Under the pieces are notes generated by a model. It worked only from the letters and a program-made list of their open reading frames with translations, did no database searches and was not told the origin of the DNA. The translations under genes were made by a program, and so were the position numbers. From NCBI RefSeq assembly GCF_016918505.1, contig NZ_JAFFPZ010000020.1, positions 1 through 53,045 on the forward strand: DNA of 53,045 nt. The letters are read 5' to 3'. The stretch comes from Desulforhopalus vacuolatus. GTDB lineage: Bacteria > Desulfobacterota > Desulfobulbia > Desulfobulbales > Desulfocapsaceae. Below are positions 43,467 to 52,870 of this stretch, piece by piece (positions within the stretch are counted from its first letter, which is position 1; every line of letters begins with the position of its first letter).

Positions 43467-45959
43467 ATGGGTGACCGGATGGTAGAAAAACCAACGTATG
43501 AAGAACTTGAACAACGGATTAAAGTGCTGGAAGAGATTAATATTAATTTCACAAGCCCCCAAAAGACTTTAAAAGAAAGTAAAGCAAAAATTACCGAGCA
43601 CAAAAAGACAGAACCTGATTATAGAAATATATTTGAGATGGCTTCGAACGGCCATGTCTACGGAACGGCCCGAGATATCACTGATCAAAAACTGAAAGAA
43701 AAAAGATACCAAAAAGCCATTGAAAGCTCCATTGATGGATTCTATATGCTTGATCAAAAAGGAAATTTCCTTGAAGTCAATGACGCATACTCTCGTATGA
43801 TTGGATATAGTCGAGAGGAGCTTTTAAATATGTCAAGTATGAATGTCGAAGCACTTGAAAATCCAGAAGAAATAAAAAAAAGAAGATCAAAAATAATCAG
43901 GGACGGCAGTGACCAATTTGAAACTCAACTCCGACATAAAACCGGTTATCTAATCGATGTAGATGCAAGTGCAAATTTCATCCGAGACAGTGGCGGTCTG
44001 TTCTTTATTTTTATTCGTGATATCACTGAACGCAAGCAGATAGAGAAAGAGTTGATAGCATCAAAAACCTATTGGGCTAACATCCTCAACAACATCAGTT
44101 CCCCTGTATTCGTCAAAGATGACCAACACAGATTTACTGTCGTGAATGATGCTTTTTGCTCCATCTTTGGTCGAGTCAGGGAAGAGATAATTGGCAAAAA
44201 ATTAGTAGAAGAAGTATCTCAAAACGAGCAGGATCATTTTCTGGAAATTGAGAGACAGATACTGGCGAATGGGAAAGAGAATTCATGTAAGGAGACGCTC
44301 ACGGTTAAAGGATCAGAAAAATTAATTATTTTAACCAAAAAAACCAGATATATAGCCGAAAATGGTGATAAATACCTTGTTGGTGTGATTCGTGATATTA
44401 CCGAACGGGAAACGTATGAGACTACACTGCGACATAGCGAAGAACGATATAGAGAGTTGTTTGAAAATGCCCCGTTCCCCTATCAAAGCCTGGATGAAAA
44501 TGGTTATCTCCTTGAAGCCAATAGAAGGTGGTTGGATCACCTGGGATACTTTCGAGATGAGGTTGTCGGTAAATCGTTTGCTGATTTTTTACATCCTGAT
44601 TGGCAAAATCATTTCAGAGAAAATTTCCCTAAATTTAAATCAGTTGGGGAGATTCTCGGTATCGAATTTCAGCTGAGGAAAAAGGATGGGACATATTTTT
44701 GGGTATCATTTGATGGTAAAATCAACAGAGACCATAATGGAAACTTTATTCAAACACACTGTGTTTTTACTGATATCTCTGAACAAAAGAGACTTCAGGA
44801 TAAAGTAATTATTCAGAATGAAGCCCTTAATCAATCTCAGAAAATGGAATCTGTTGGTCGATTAGCGGGAGGCATAGCTCACGATTTTAACAATATGCTC
44901 AGTATTATTCTCGGTTATACAGATTTGGCTTTAGGGAAATTAGAACCGAGTGATCCCTTATATGGCGATATGGAAGAGATTTACAAGGCTGGTATACGTT
45001 CAGCAGACATGACACGGCAGTTACTGGCGTTTGCTCGACAACAAACGATTGCTCCCAGGGTTCTTAATCTTAATGACAATATCGGCAGTATGATAAAGAT
45101 GCTTCGTCACTTGATCGGTGAAGATATTGATTTTGCGTGGATGCCTGGAACTGAACTCTGGTCAGTTAAAATTGATCCTTCTCAAATCGATCAAATTTTG
45201 GCAAATCTCTGTGTCAACGCCAGGGATGCAATAATTGACGTAGGTAAAGTTACTATCGAAACAAAAAATATTGCATTTGATGAAGAATACTGTGTAGATC
45301 ACACAGGATTTCTTCCTGGTGAGTATATAATGCTTGCGGTAAGTGACGATGGTTGCGGAATATCACCAGATACTATGAATCAGATTTTTGAGCCGTTCTT
45401 TACGACCAAAAAGAGTGGCCATGGTACTGGGCTTGGGCTGGCCACTGTATATGGTATTGTCAAACAGAACAATGGGTTTATAAACGTCTACAGTGAATTA
45501 GAGAAGGGGACAACGATAAGGGTTTATTTCTCTCGGCATGTAGCACAAGCTCTCGAAGTAAGAAACGAGACTGCCCTGGAAAACCCATTGAGTCAGGGAG
45601 AAACAATACTCCTGGTGGAAGATGATGCTTCTATTTTGGATCTTGGTATAAGAATACTTGAAAATTTGGGATATAATGTACTCTCAACTACGAGGTCAAA
45701 AGACGCTAAAAAAATGGCCGAGGAATACGATGGAAAAATCAACCTTTTGATAACAGATGTGGTTATGCCAGAGATGAATGGCCGGGAACTCTCTGAACAA
45801 TTGCAAATCATTTACCCCGAGCTCAAAATACTGTTCATGTCCGGGTACACTGCGAACGTCATAGCCCACCATGGTGTATTGGATGAAGGTATTTATTTTA
45901 TATCAAAGCCGTTTTCCCCGAAAGACATAGCTCTTAAAATTAGGGAAATACTGGATTGA
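43467..45959 (+). CDS. PAS-containing hybrid histidine kinase with C-terminal receiver
   Basis: 830 residues with no membrane segment. After a coiled-coil start (KPTYEELEQRIKVLEE, common in Desulfobacterota kinases) comes a shortened first PAS (NIFEMASNG joined directly to GTARDITDQ), then three full PAS/PAC units (about 80-190, 195-315 and 325-440). HisKA has H472 in AGGIAHDFNN, the ATPase N584 and DDGCGI plus GHGTGLGL. The receiver (about 712-828) has D764 and K at SKPF. This is an NtrB-like soluble sensor kinase. The start may be ATG 43467 or 43479. Its target is unknown; no regulator gene is adjacent. Confidence 0.92.
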   Translation: MGDRMVEKPTYEELEQRIKVLEEININFTSPQKTLKESKAKITEHKKTEPDYRNIFEMASNGHVYGTARDITDQKLKEKRYQKAIESSIDGFYMLDQKGNFLEVNDAYSRMIGYSREELLNMSSMNVEALENPEEIKKRRSKIIRDGSDQFETQLRHKTGYLIDVDASANFIRDSGGLFFIFIRDITERKQIEKELIASKTYWANILNNISSPVFVKDDQHRFTVVNDAFCSIFGRVREEIIGKKLVEEVSQNEQDHFLEIERQILANGKENSCKETLTVKGSEKLIILTKKTRYIAENGDKYLVGVIRDITERETYETTLRHSEERYRELFENAPFPYQSLDENGYLLEANRRWLDHLGYFRDEVVGKSFADFLHPDWQNHFRENFPKFKSVGEILGIEFQLRKKDGTYFWVSFDGKINRDHNGNFIQTHCVFTDISEQKRLQDKVIIQNEALNQSQKMESVGRLAGGIAHDFNNMLSIILGYTDLALGKLEPSDPLYGDMEEIYKAGIRSADMTRQLLAFARQQTIAPRVLNLNDNIGSMIKMLRHLIGEDIDFAWMPGTELWSVKIDPSQIDQILANLCVNARDAIIDVGKVTIETKNIAFDEEYCVDHTGFLPGEYIMLAVSDDGCGISPDTMNQIFEPFFTTKKSGHGTGLGLATVYGIVKQNNGFINVYSELEKGTTIRVYFSRHVAQALEVRNETALENPLSQGETILLVEDDASILDLGIRILENLGYNVLSTTRSKDAKKMAEEYDGKINLLITDVVMPEMNGRELSEQLQIIYPELKILFMSGYTANVIAHHGVLDEGIYFISKPFSPKDIALKIREILD

Positions 45960-46279
45960 GGCAGGTTGAAAAAAGTATAGTCAGCGCCAACAAAGCCGGG
46001 GTGTAATTGTTATCACCCTTCTATTCCAGATTATTCGATTTATTACCAGTCGCAAACAGCACTGCCATTATCTAATCTCCATATCGGTTGGTTTTGTTGT
46101 AATACAATCTCGCCTGTGCATTTTCCTTGAATTTATGAATGATAACAAACATGGTTCTTGAGCAATATAGGCCAACTTCACAAAAAACTCCATCAACTTT
46201 CAGTCCATTGGGAGATTGAGGAGTTCAACTCCAGCATTACCACAATTTTATGGCACCCTTATGTGCAGACCTGCAAAAA
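45960..46279. other. Gap with no recognised gene
   Basis: AT-rich sequence after the kinase stop. No open frame with family features and no terminator-like hairpin was found. It probably belongs to the decayed DNA that continues to 47 kb. Confidence 0.4.
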
Positions 46280-46450
46280 TTATAATATTTCGAGGGCATA
46301 ATAGGCGGCCCCTGTAAGGGCCATGTCAGCTTTAAGGATGACATTAACCGGCATATTGTAAAGTAATTTCGACATTCGACCTTTATGCAAAAAAGTTTTC
46401 ATAAGAAGCCCCTTTTGAAGTTGTGGAAGAATCCGAGGAGGAATGCTGGA
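46280..46450 (-). pseudogene. Glucokinase C-terminal fragment
   Basis: Read leftward, ILPQLQKGLLMKTFLHKGRM, then SKLLYNMPVNVILKADMALT and GAAYYALE with a stop. This resembles the C-terminus of Glk-type glucokinases (the ILPKL, KGRM and PVxVIL blocks). Everything N-terminal is missing, replaced by an IS30 remnant. Confidence 0.65.
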
Positions 46451-46452
46451 TT

Positions 46453-46560
46453 AGTACAATAAGTGCAACGCCATGATATGAAAAAGAGTGAGCTGCCGGT
46501 ATGGTTATGTCACCACAACCTGCCGGAGGTTTTACCATGCAACAGGTACCAGCGGCCGCT
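46453..46560 (+). mobile_element. IS30-type left-end remnant, copy b
   Basis: GTACAATAAGTGCAACGCC...AAGAGTGAGCTGCCGGTATGG...GGAGGTTTTACCATGCAACAGGTACCAGC matches, in the opposite orientation, the region upstream of copy a. It holds only the left end and first codons of the transposase. Confidence 0.75.
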
Positions 46561-46699
46561 ACCAGCTGATTGCAATCGCACCAAACGGACGACGATTAGA
46601 AAATTACAGACTAACATGGATCGTCTTTCTAATCATAACACAACTGCTTAATTCAACGATAATATGGCCGGACTCAAGATACATTTCTCAAGGTTGAAA
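46561..46699. other. Short undefined segment
   Basis: Between the IS30 remnant and the endonuclease fragment; no gene or repeat recognised. Confidence 0.35.
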
Positions 46700-46930
46700 T
46701 CATTGATTCGGGCACATCTCGGCAACAAAAGGATTCCGGTTGCCCTGGATCTTTGCAACACGCCTCTCGCGTTCACACTCCCAACTATCAACCGAATCTT
46801 GTCGGTTCCAGGCAGCAAACAACTTTCGATTCTTTTTTGAGATGATTCCACGTCCCGGGTAAGCCGCATCCATGTAGCGGTACGTCCTGCTATATTCCCT
46901 CGAACATTGGGTCCATCTGCACAAAGGTAC
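46700..46930 (-). pseudogene. Endonuclease I (EndA/Dns) fragment
   Basis: Read leftward, RTYRYMDAAYPG, ISKKNRKLFAAWNRQDSVD, WECERERRVAKIQGNRNPFV and a stop match the C-terminal third of endonuclease I (E. coli EndA has [35 protein letters not shown]). The catalytic N-terminal part is missing, and PNVRGNI upstream is in another frame, so it is a pseudogene. Confidence 0.82.
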
Positions 46931-47055
46931 CAAACGCGACAGAGGATTATTTTTGTTTGATTTATGATACACTGATGCTGAGCCTTTCTAACGGAGCACA
47001 GAGGATAGACTGAGTAAGCCATAGTTAAAGACTGCATTAAAAACGTATCGTATGC

Positions 47056-47535
47056 TCACAGCCAGCGCCGAACCTTCCTTTTGTATTCAAGAAACGTGTC
47101 TCCAAACTTATCTTCCAGATACTTCTCTTCTGGCTTTATCGCCAACTCCTGCAGTGCCCATGCTCCAACTGGCGTGAGCAAAAGAATCCACCAGTTCGCG
47201 GTCGCAAACGCTACACCAATGCAGACAAGCACCATCTGCAAATACATGGGGTTACGAGTGACCCTGAACGGTCCGCGGCTTTCAATGTAAGGTGTGGTTT
47301 TCCACGGATTCTCGTTTTGGCCATTCTTGCGGAAAAGCACAACCGCCCAGACTCCGAGGAACACGAAGGCACAGATCGCGAAAGCACCACCGATGAAATA
47401 ACGTGCTGGCACGCCAATTTCAATACCGAAAGATAATGGGCACAAAGAGTTCAGACCAATACCGACTGCAATGACTATAAGTGGTATCCCCGGAGGGAAA
47501 AACTTCACTTTTGCGGCATCAACGTGTTCATCCAT
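47056..47535 (-). CDS. Isoprenylcysteine carboxyl methyltransferase-family membrane protein
   Basis: 159 residues with about four hydrophobic segments (about 14-32, 42-66 and a pair at 101-135). The C-terminal block has GPFRVTRNPMYLQM and EEKYLEDKFGDTFLEYKRKVRRWL, the SAM-binding signature of the ICMT/phospholipid methyltransferase group. The bacterial substrate is unknown. It is intact among decayed DNA; GGAG lies somewhat far (11 nt) from the ATG. Confidence 0.85.
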   Translation of the reverse strand: MDEHVDAAKVKFFPPGIPLIVIAVGIGLNSLCPLSFGIEIGVPARYFIGGAFAICAFVFLGVWAVVLFRKNGQNENPWKTTPYIESRGPFRVTRNPMYLQMVLVCIGVAFATANWWILLLTPVGAWALQELAIKPEEKYLEDKFGDTFLEYKRKVRRWL

Positions 47536-47587
47536 CTTCTGTATTTCTCCAATGTGGGCCTTCGTAACCTCGTTGTCCCATGGGAAC

Positions 47588-47738
47588 CTTGAACAATCAG
47601 TCTTTTGCTCATCTTCTTCGTTATAGTCAAAAAGTTATCCTCCGACAAAGCGAGGAACAAGACGTCGAGATATCGATCATGGCTGTAATAAATTTCCTCC
47701 TGTGCCTCGAATATGAACGAAATACAAGCTGTTTCAAG
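47588..47738. repeat. CTTGAA/TTCAAG inverted-repeat element, copy 3
   Basis: 151 bp, the same length and orientation as 9535-9685 and highly similar. The ends GGAACCTTGAA and TTTCAAGGTACC extend the inverted repeat. It is directly upstream of the methyltransferase gene. Confidence 0.8.
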
Positions 47739-47794
47739 GTACCCACCGGTGACGAACGGGAATTCGGTATAAGTACCTTCACGAAAGCTGAATA

Positions 47795-47990
47795 AGTACA
47801 ATAGGTGCAACACCGTAATATGAAAAAAAAGTGAGCTGCCAGTATGGTTTTATCACGACAACCTGACCGGAGGTTACCCTGCACAGGTACCAGCACCCGC
47901 TACAGCAGCAACGCACTCTTTTAGAAAGGTACCAGATCATGGCCTTTCTTCAAACAGGAAGATCTCAGTAAGCAGATCACTCCGGTGTCT
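47795..47990 (+). mobile_element. IS30-type left-end remnant, copy c
   Basis: It repeats the copy a/b left end (GTACAATAGGTGCAACACCG...GTGAGCTGCCAGTATGG) and continues into AGAAAGGTACCAGATCATGG and TTCTTCAAACAGGAAGATCTCAG, the YQI-AFLQTGRSQ helix-turn-helix codons, then stops being recognisable. Confidence 0.78.
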
Positions 47991-48015
47991 GTTGCTGTTC
48001 TAAGACAATGATTCA

Positions 48016-49356
48016 TCACTTCTCTTCGGATGATGTGATATCCTCAGGATTTTCAAGATCATTTATAAGTTCTTCGAAGCTGGATCGAATATCTTGAGCA
48101 TCTTCATCTCCTGCAGCTTCAATTTCCGCCAGATCAACATCCGGGTTAAGAGATACACTCAATGGAAGCGTTGCCATCACTACAAAATCACCCTGTTCTG
48201 CTGCATCAATTGCACCCCGTTTTATTAAACGCCATAAGGCAAAGACCATAACTGAACTCAGCATTACACCGATACATCCACAGAAAGCCTGAGGGCCAAA
48301 GATATCCATGGCCAGGGCAGTCACAGGCGAACCAATTGAAGCCCCAATCGCATTTATCAGCACCAAAGTCCCACCGGCCGCAACCATTTGGGTGGGTGTC
48401 AGGTAATCGTTGGTGTATACACTGCAAAGAGAATATAAAGGCATAGTCAGGCCTCCAACAGTTGCTACAATCACATAGAATAATAACCCTTCCCCGGTAT
48501 ATTGCAGAGCGATAAAGGAGACTACAGCTCCACCCGTGCAGCTGAATATAATCACAATGCGTGGCCCATAATAATCCGAAATCCAGCCCAGGGGGTATTG
48601 GAACAGAAACCCGCCCAGAATAAGTGTACTCATGAAAAATGAGACATCTTTTACCGACAATCCAATTTCGGTTGCGTAAACAGCCCCCATGCCGAAGAAT
48701 GCACCTATTGACATACCGGAGACAAACATGCCAAATACGCCGAGGGGTGACACGCGGTAAAGCTGTAAAACACCAACGTTTTCCATCACATCAATTTGTG
48801 GTGCGCGTGCTGTCGATAAAAGTATCGGGATCACCGCCAAACTGACCAGAAGAGATACCAGCACAAATAACTCAAAGCCTGAAGGGGAGGAAAGGTTCAG
48901 CAGCATTTGTCCTCCCGCCATCCCGCCAAGGGAAATCAGCATGTAAAAGCTCATCAATTTTCCCCGGTTGCCATTGTTCGCGGCCTCGTTTATCCAGCTT
49001 TCTACAACAATAAAGAGACCGGCATAGGCAAAACCTGTTACAAAACGCATTGCCCACCAGATCCAGGGAGCAACAAAAACGGCTTGTACAAGGATTGAAG
49101 TCGAAGCAAGCGATGCCAGGGCACCAAAGGTGCGCACGTGACCGACCCGGCCCACCATTTTAGGAACAATATTGCAACCGGTCATAAGACCCAGGAAATA
49201 GCCGGACATTACCAGACCGGTAATAGTTGTGCCAAAACCTTCCATGGTGGCACGCACCCCGGTCAGAGTTGCCTGTAAACCATTTCCGAGCATGATGAAC
49301 CCCATGCCCAGAAACAATGCCCAGCAATTGGAAAGAACTCTCCACATTTTTTGCAC
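48016..49356 (-). CDS. MFS transporter (YcaD-like)
   Basis: 446 residues, about 12 membrane segments. It opens with LFLGMGFIMLGNGLQATLTGVRA and has GYFLGLMTGC, GYAGLFIVVESWINEAA-type and QYPLGWISDYYGPR (inter-domain motif A-like) blocks. These resemble the YcaD/UPF0226 branch of MFS. An acidic cytoplasmic tail of about 55 residues ends the protein. The substrate is unknown. The start may be GTG 49356 or ATG 49347. No co-transcribed gene is seen. Confidence 0.87.
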   Translation of the reverse strand: MQKMWRVLSNCWALFLGMGFIMLGNGLQATLTGVRATMEGFGTTITGLVMSGYFLGLMTGCNIVPKMVGRVGHVRTFGALASLASTSILVQAVFVAPWIWWAMRFVTGFAYAGLFIVVESWINEAANNGNRGKLMSFYMLISLGGMAGGQMLLNLSSPSGFELFVLVSLLVSLAVIPILLSTARAPQIDVMENVGVLQLYRVSPLGVFGMFVSGMSIGAFFGMGAVYATEIGLSVKDVSFFMSTLILGGFLFQYPLGWISDYYGPRIVIIFSCTGGAVVSFIALQYTGEGLLFYVIVATVGGLTMPLYSLCSVYTNDYLTPTQMVAAGGTLVLINAIGASIGSPVTALAMDIFGPQAFCGCIGVMLSSVMVFALWRLIKRGAIDAAEQGDFVVMATLPLSVSLNPDVDLAEIEAAGDEDAQDIRSSFEELINDLENPEDITSSEEK

Positions 49357-50485
49357 GTACCTTTTTGATAAATTGTTATTAATATTGCAGGTAATTAGAT
49401 CAATTTTTATTAATTCTAACTTTCCGATAACAGGGAACTAAAGACTCTTTAAAACTTGTAATTTTAAACTTCAATGCCCGCCGAGTTAAGATTTTATTAC
49501 AGACCTCTTCCTTTTCCAGAAACGAATCCAGGCAGAGAATGCCGAGACCAAACATCGGCTGTTCGTTTCGTCTTTCATCGTAAAACGGATAAAAAGAGTG
49601 CCGTCAGAAATGGCCCTGGGCAGGGTAAAATGAGTAATAATTGAGGTAAAGAAGAATTGGCTCAGTAACTTTGTCAACAAGGGGAGTGTTCAGAATTCTC
49701 TGTCAGCCTTACCTGTATCCCCCTTAAATTCCAACTCCTAATTCCCGATCCAGCCGTCCTTCGAAAAAAATTACCAGCTGAGAGAGAGCCAAAGACCAGT
49801 TCTGGATCGGCATCGTTCGCTCCTTCTGGGCATTCTGAAATCGCTATGCCGCATAATTAGAACTCTCTTTTCAACTGAACCATGGAACGCATGCAGGTTT
49901 TGCACGTGAGCGAGAAAACCGCGTTTGACACCCCACCCATTTTCGATTTTCATCAGCGTGACGAAGCTTTTTCGGATCGTACCCGTCAAAGGCCCCAGAA
50001 GTTCATTCCAGGAGCCTGTCGGATAATAAGTTTTCCTTCTTATATTGAGGCATTTTTAGAAATTCAAGTACACGCATGTAGTTGATATTGGGAGTATTGG
50101 TTATTTGAAAATAACGCTAATATGGTAACCTTGTTTTTTAAGGTGCAACGAACAAAAGAGTATCAAATAAAAAAAAGAATCCTGACACACAGGGCTGGCA
50201 CAAGCCCCAACATTTGGTCGAGAAGAGAAGGCTTGCTCTATCGTGAGGTAAATCGTATGATTAGCATCACTGATTGGGTGATTTCTCGTGTAGGAATCGC
50301 ATTTTCATAAGCAATTTAAACATCGATTACGTATTCACTAACCAGAGATATGGTTCTCCGCCCCGCCCATGCAATGAGTGTTTTTTTGCCCATTTGGCAG
50401 GTTGGGTTGATGATCTCTGGCGGGAGCTGAACACTCCAGCGAAGGGTCGTTGCGTATATCGTTCCGCCAGGACAAATAAGGTATT
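49357..50485. other. 1.1 kb region without a recognised gene
   Basis: Low-GC at its left end (promoter of the MFS gene is expected here), then sequence with only short open frames on both strands. A minus-strand frame at 49771-49989 contains MENGWGVKRGFLAHVQNLHAF-like text of uncertain origin and may be decayed coding DNA. No tRNA or known repeat was recognised. Confidence 0.4.
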
Positions 50486-51454
50486 ATGTCACTCTCCCCT
50501 GACTTGCTCGCGAACTTGAATTATGCCGTAATCCTGCCCTGTTATAACGAGGAGGCAGCGATTGCTGCAGTGGTGGCTGATTTTCGAGCAGCCCTGCCGG
50601 GGGCACATATTTACGTTTATGATAATGCGTCCACGGATGAAACGGCAACGATAGCTCGCGCGGCTGGTGCCGTAGTCCGTCAGTCACCTCTCAAAGGGAA
50701 GGGCCATGTCATCCGCCAGGCGCTGGCAGAGGTTGAGGCAGATATCTATCTCATGGCTGATGGTGACGGCACCTATGAGGCAGCTGCGGCGCCGCGCATG
50801 ATCGACCTGCTGCTGCGAGAGCGGCTTGATATGGTCACCGGGGTGCGTCGCCATAAAGGCAAGGCAGCCTATCGAACCGGGCACCAGTGGGGCAACCGGC
50901 TGTTCACCGAGGTGTTTCGTAGAGTCTTCCGGATGCCGATGGGAGATGTCCTGTCTGGATACCGCGTCTTCTCCCGCCGGTTTGTGAAAACCTTTCCCTC
51001 CGTCTCAAGACTGTTTGAGGTTGAGATCGAGCTGTCTGCCCACGCGGCCTTCATGCGTCTGCCGGTGGGGGAATTGGAGACAATCTATGCAGAGCGGGCC
51101 GAAGGTAGTCAGAGCAAATTGAAGACCTGGCGTGATGGCAGTTACATCCTGTTTAAGCTGGTGCGTTTCCTTTCTACTTATAAGCCGTTCCTCTTTTTTG
51201 GCAGTGTCTCGGCAGTGCTCACGTTGATATCCCTCGCGTTGGGGCTGCCGGTGGTGTTTGAGTTTTTGGAAACCGGGATGGTGCCCCGTTTTCCCACGGC
51301 CATCCTCGCTACCGGGATCATTATATCCGCAGTTATCTTCTTTGCCATGAGCTTGACGCTTGATGTACTCTCACGGTACCATGCAGAGACCAAACGGCTG
51401 GCGTATTTGCGGGTTCCTGTCCTGCCGTCACCAGTGGAGCGGGGAAATGATTGA
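50486..51454 (+). CDS. Family 2 glycosyltransferase (dolichyl/undecaprenyl-phosphate type)
   Basis: 322 residues. The GT-A domain has ILPCYNEEAAI, YDNASTDET and the metal-binding DGDGTYE (about 93-99), then GDVLSGYRVFSRRFV and SRLFEVEIELSAHA. Two C-terminal membrane segments lie at about 235-258 and 270-295. This is typical of enzymes that load a sugar onto a polyprenyl phosphate. It overlaps the next gene by 8 nt. The G+C- and codon-rich style differs from the neighbouring graveyard and may reflect transfer. Confidence 0.88.
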   Translation: MSLSPDLLANLNYAVILPCYNEEAAIAAVVADFRAALPGAHIYVYDNASTDETATIARAAGAVVRQSPLKGKGHVIRQALAEVEADIYLMADGDGTYEAAAAPRMIDLLLRERLDMVTGVRRHKGKAAYRTGHQWGNRLFTEVFRRVFRMPMGDVLSGYRVFSRRFVKTFPSVSRLFEVEIELSAHAAFMRLPVGELETIYAERAEGSQSKLKTWRDGSYILFKLVRFLSTYKPFLFFGSVSAVLTLISLALGLPVVFEFLETGMVPRFPTAILATGIIISAVIFFAMSLTLDVLSRYHAETKRLAYLRVPVLPSPVERGND

Positions 51455-52700
51455 CCGTTTTGTCTGGCAGCGGTTTGGCGTATGTCTTGTATTAATTCCA
51501 ATATTGACGGGCCTGTTCTGGATTTTGATGACGGCAGTGATGGCCTTGCCGGACGCACCCATCAAGGAACATATTCTTGAAGACGTGACTCTGCTCAATA
51601 CAGATTATGAGGCTGCTTTTAACGGGCGTCGGATTGATCTGTTTACAGAGTGTATCGGCGTGACGGCAGGCATGGCCCCCCTGTTACCAAATGAGCCAAG
51701 GGCCGTGACCGTCCCCATCTGGATTGGCTGTGATCCGATGCAGCGCGGGCTCGCCAGGCAAGAGGCCTCCGAAAACATATCCGCGCAGGTCTATCACCGC
51801 TATTGGCATGGCTATGCGGTGCCGGGACGGGTGCTGTTGTCTGCGCTGCCCTATGCCGATGTACGCGGTGTGGTTTTTCTGGCCACTTCGTGGTTGATGA
51901 TCTGGCTGGCGGTTCGTCTCTCCCGTCTTGCAGGGGCAGGGTTTACAGCGGCGTTTTTCCTCCCGTTTTTGTTCGTTAATTTTGCAGGCCCTTTAATGCT
52001 GCTGACCAAGGCGGTCGCCTGGTGGGTGCTGCTGGGTGTCTCCGTTTGGCTTGCGGGGAAAAAGCGTGACCACACGCGACTTCCACTGGTAACATTCTTT
52101 CTCTGCGGGGCGCTCACCGCGTATACCGATTTCCTGACTACACCCGCGCTCAATGCCGCCATCCCTGCCATGGTGTGGTGGGTAGCATGGCGAGACAATA
52201 CGGAGCAACCACTTGGCGACCTGTTTTGGCTTATGAGTTTTTTTGCCCTGGGTTATGTCGGACTCTGGGCAGCGAAGTTCATCCTTGCGGCAGCCATTCT
52301 TGGCCCGTCTGTCTGGGCTGATATCGGCGCAGCCGCATCTTTACGCCTGCGCGGCGGCGATACCTCATCCTGGCCTCTGATGGCGACGCTTAAGAATATT
52401 GAGGCGTTTAAGGCCCTCTGGGGCCCATTGACGATCATCACCTTCGGGATTCTGCCTTTTGCAACCAGGGAGCGACGGGCCAGAGCAAGAATGTTGTGGC
52501 GGGAGGGAAAGGTCTTCCTCCTCATAGCATTGACGCCCATCCTGTTCATGGAAATTCTGTCGGGTCATGCCCAGGTCCACGGGTTCTTCACCCATGTAAA
52601 CTTTCTCCCGCTGCTGATAGTCAGTAGTCTGATCCTGTTTGGAGAGCAGGCAATGGTGACACGCTTGCCACTGCCTGAGCATCCTGATCCACATATATGA
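51447..52700 (+). CDS. Polytopic membrane protein coupled to the glycosyltransferase
   Basis: 417 residues, about 9-10 hydrophobic segments. The first (about 10-32) is followed by a soluble loop of roughly 100 residues, then clustered membrane helices to the end. The family is not recognised. Topology and coupling to a polyprenyl-phosphate sugar transferase suggest a glycan-transfer or flippase role such as a GT-C enzyme (inference). The ATG at 51447 overlaps the upstream stop and has GGAGCGGGG upstream; an in-frame extension to 51360 lies inside the glycosyltransferase gene. Confidence 0.75.
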   Translation: MIDRFVWQRFGVCLVLIPILTGLFWILMTAVMALPDAPIKEHILEDVTLLNTDYEAAFNGRRIDLFTECIGVTAGMAPLLPNEPRAVTVPIWIGCDPMQRGLARQEASENISAQVYHRYWHGYAVPGRVLLSALPYADVRGVVFLATSWLMIWLAVRLSRLAGAGFTAAFFLPFLFVNFAGPLMLLTKAVAWWVLLGVSVWLAGKKRDHTRLPLVTFFLCGALTAYTDFLTTPALNAAIPAMVWWVAWRDNTEQPLGDLFWLMSFFALGYVGLWAAKFILAAAILGPSVWADIGAAASLRLRGGDTSSWPLMATLKNIEAFKALWGPLTIITFGILPFATRERRARARMLWREGKVFLLIALTPILFMEILSGHAQVHGFFTHVNFLPLLIVSSLILFGEQAMVTRLPLPEHPDPHI

Positions 52701-52712
52701 CGGGGTTGAGTT

Positions 52713-52870
52713 ATACCATTCTTATTAAGTTGTGACCGTACTAAATGCCATTTTCACTTTCTATTGGCGAATTCAAAGGCAGGGGGATGGGAGACAGGAG
52801 ACGGGAGACGGGAGACAGGGAAAAGCAAAAGACGGAACAGCGAAAAACTTTTTGCCAAAGGAAAGCTCTA
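52713..52870. repeat. ATACCATT MITE-like element, copy D (partial)
   Basis: The left end ATACCATTCTTATTAAGTTGTG and interior (TTTCTATTGGCGAA, GGAGACGGGAGACAGGG, GCAAAAGACGGAACAGCG) are present 13 nt after the membrane-protein gene. The right end is replaced by a CTCTAAACATTCGAATAAAAGC segment also found near 34.76 kb. Confidence 0.8.

Noticed and set aside
49771-50085. Transposase remnant
   Set aside because: Both strands give short frames with no motif I can assign to a transposase family, so no call was made.
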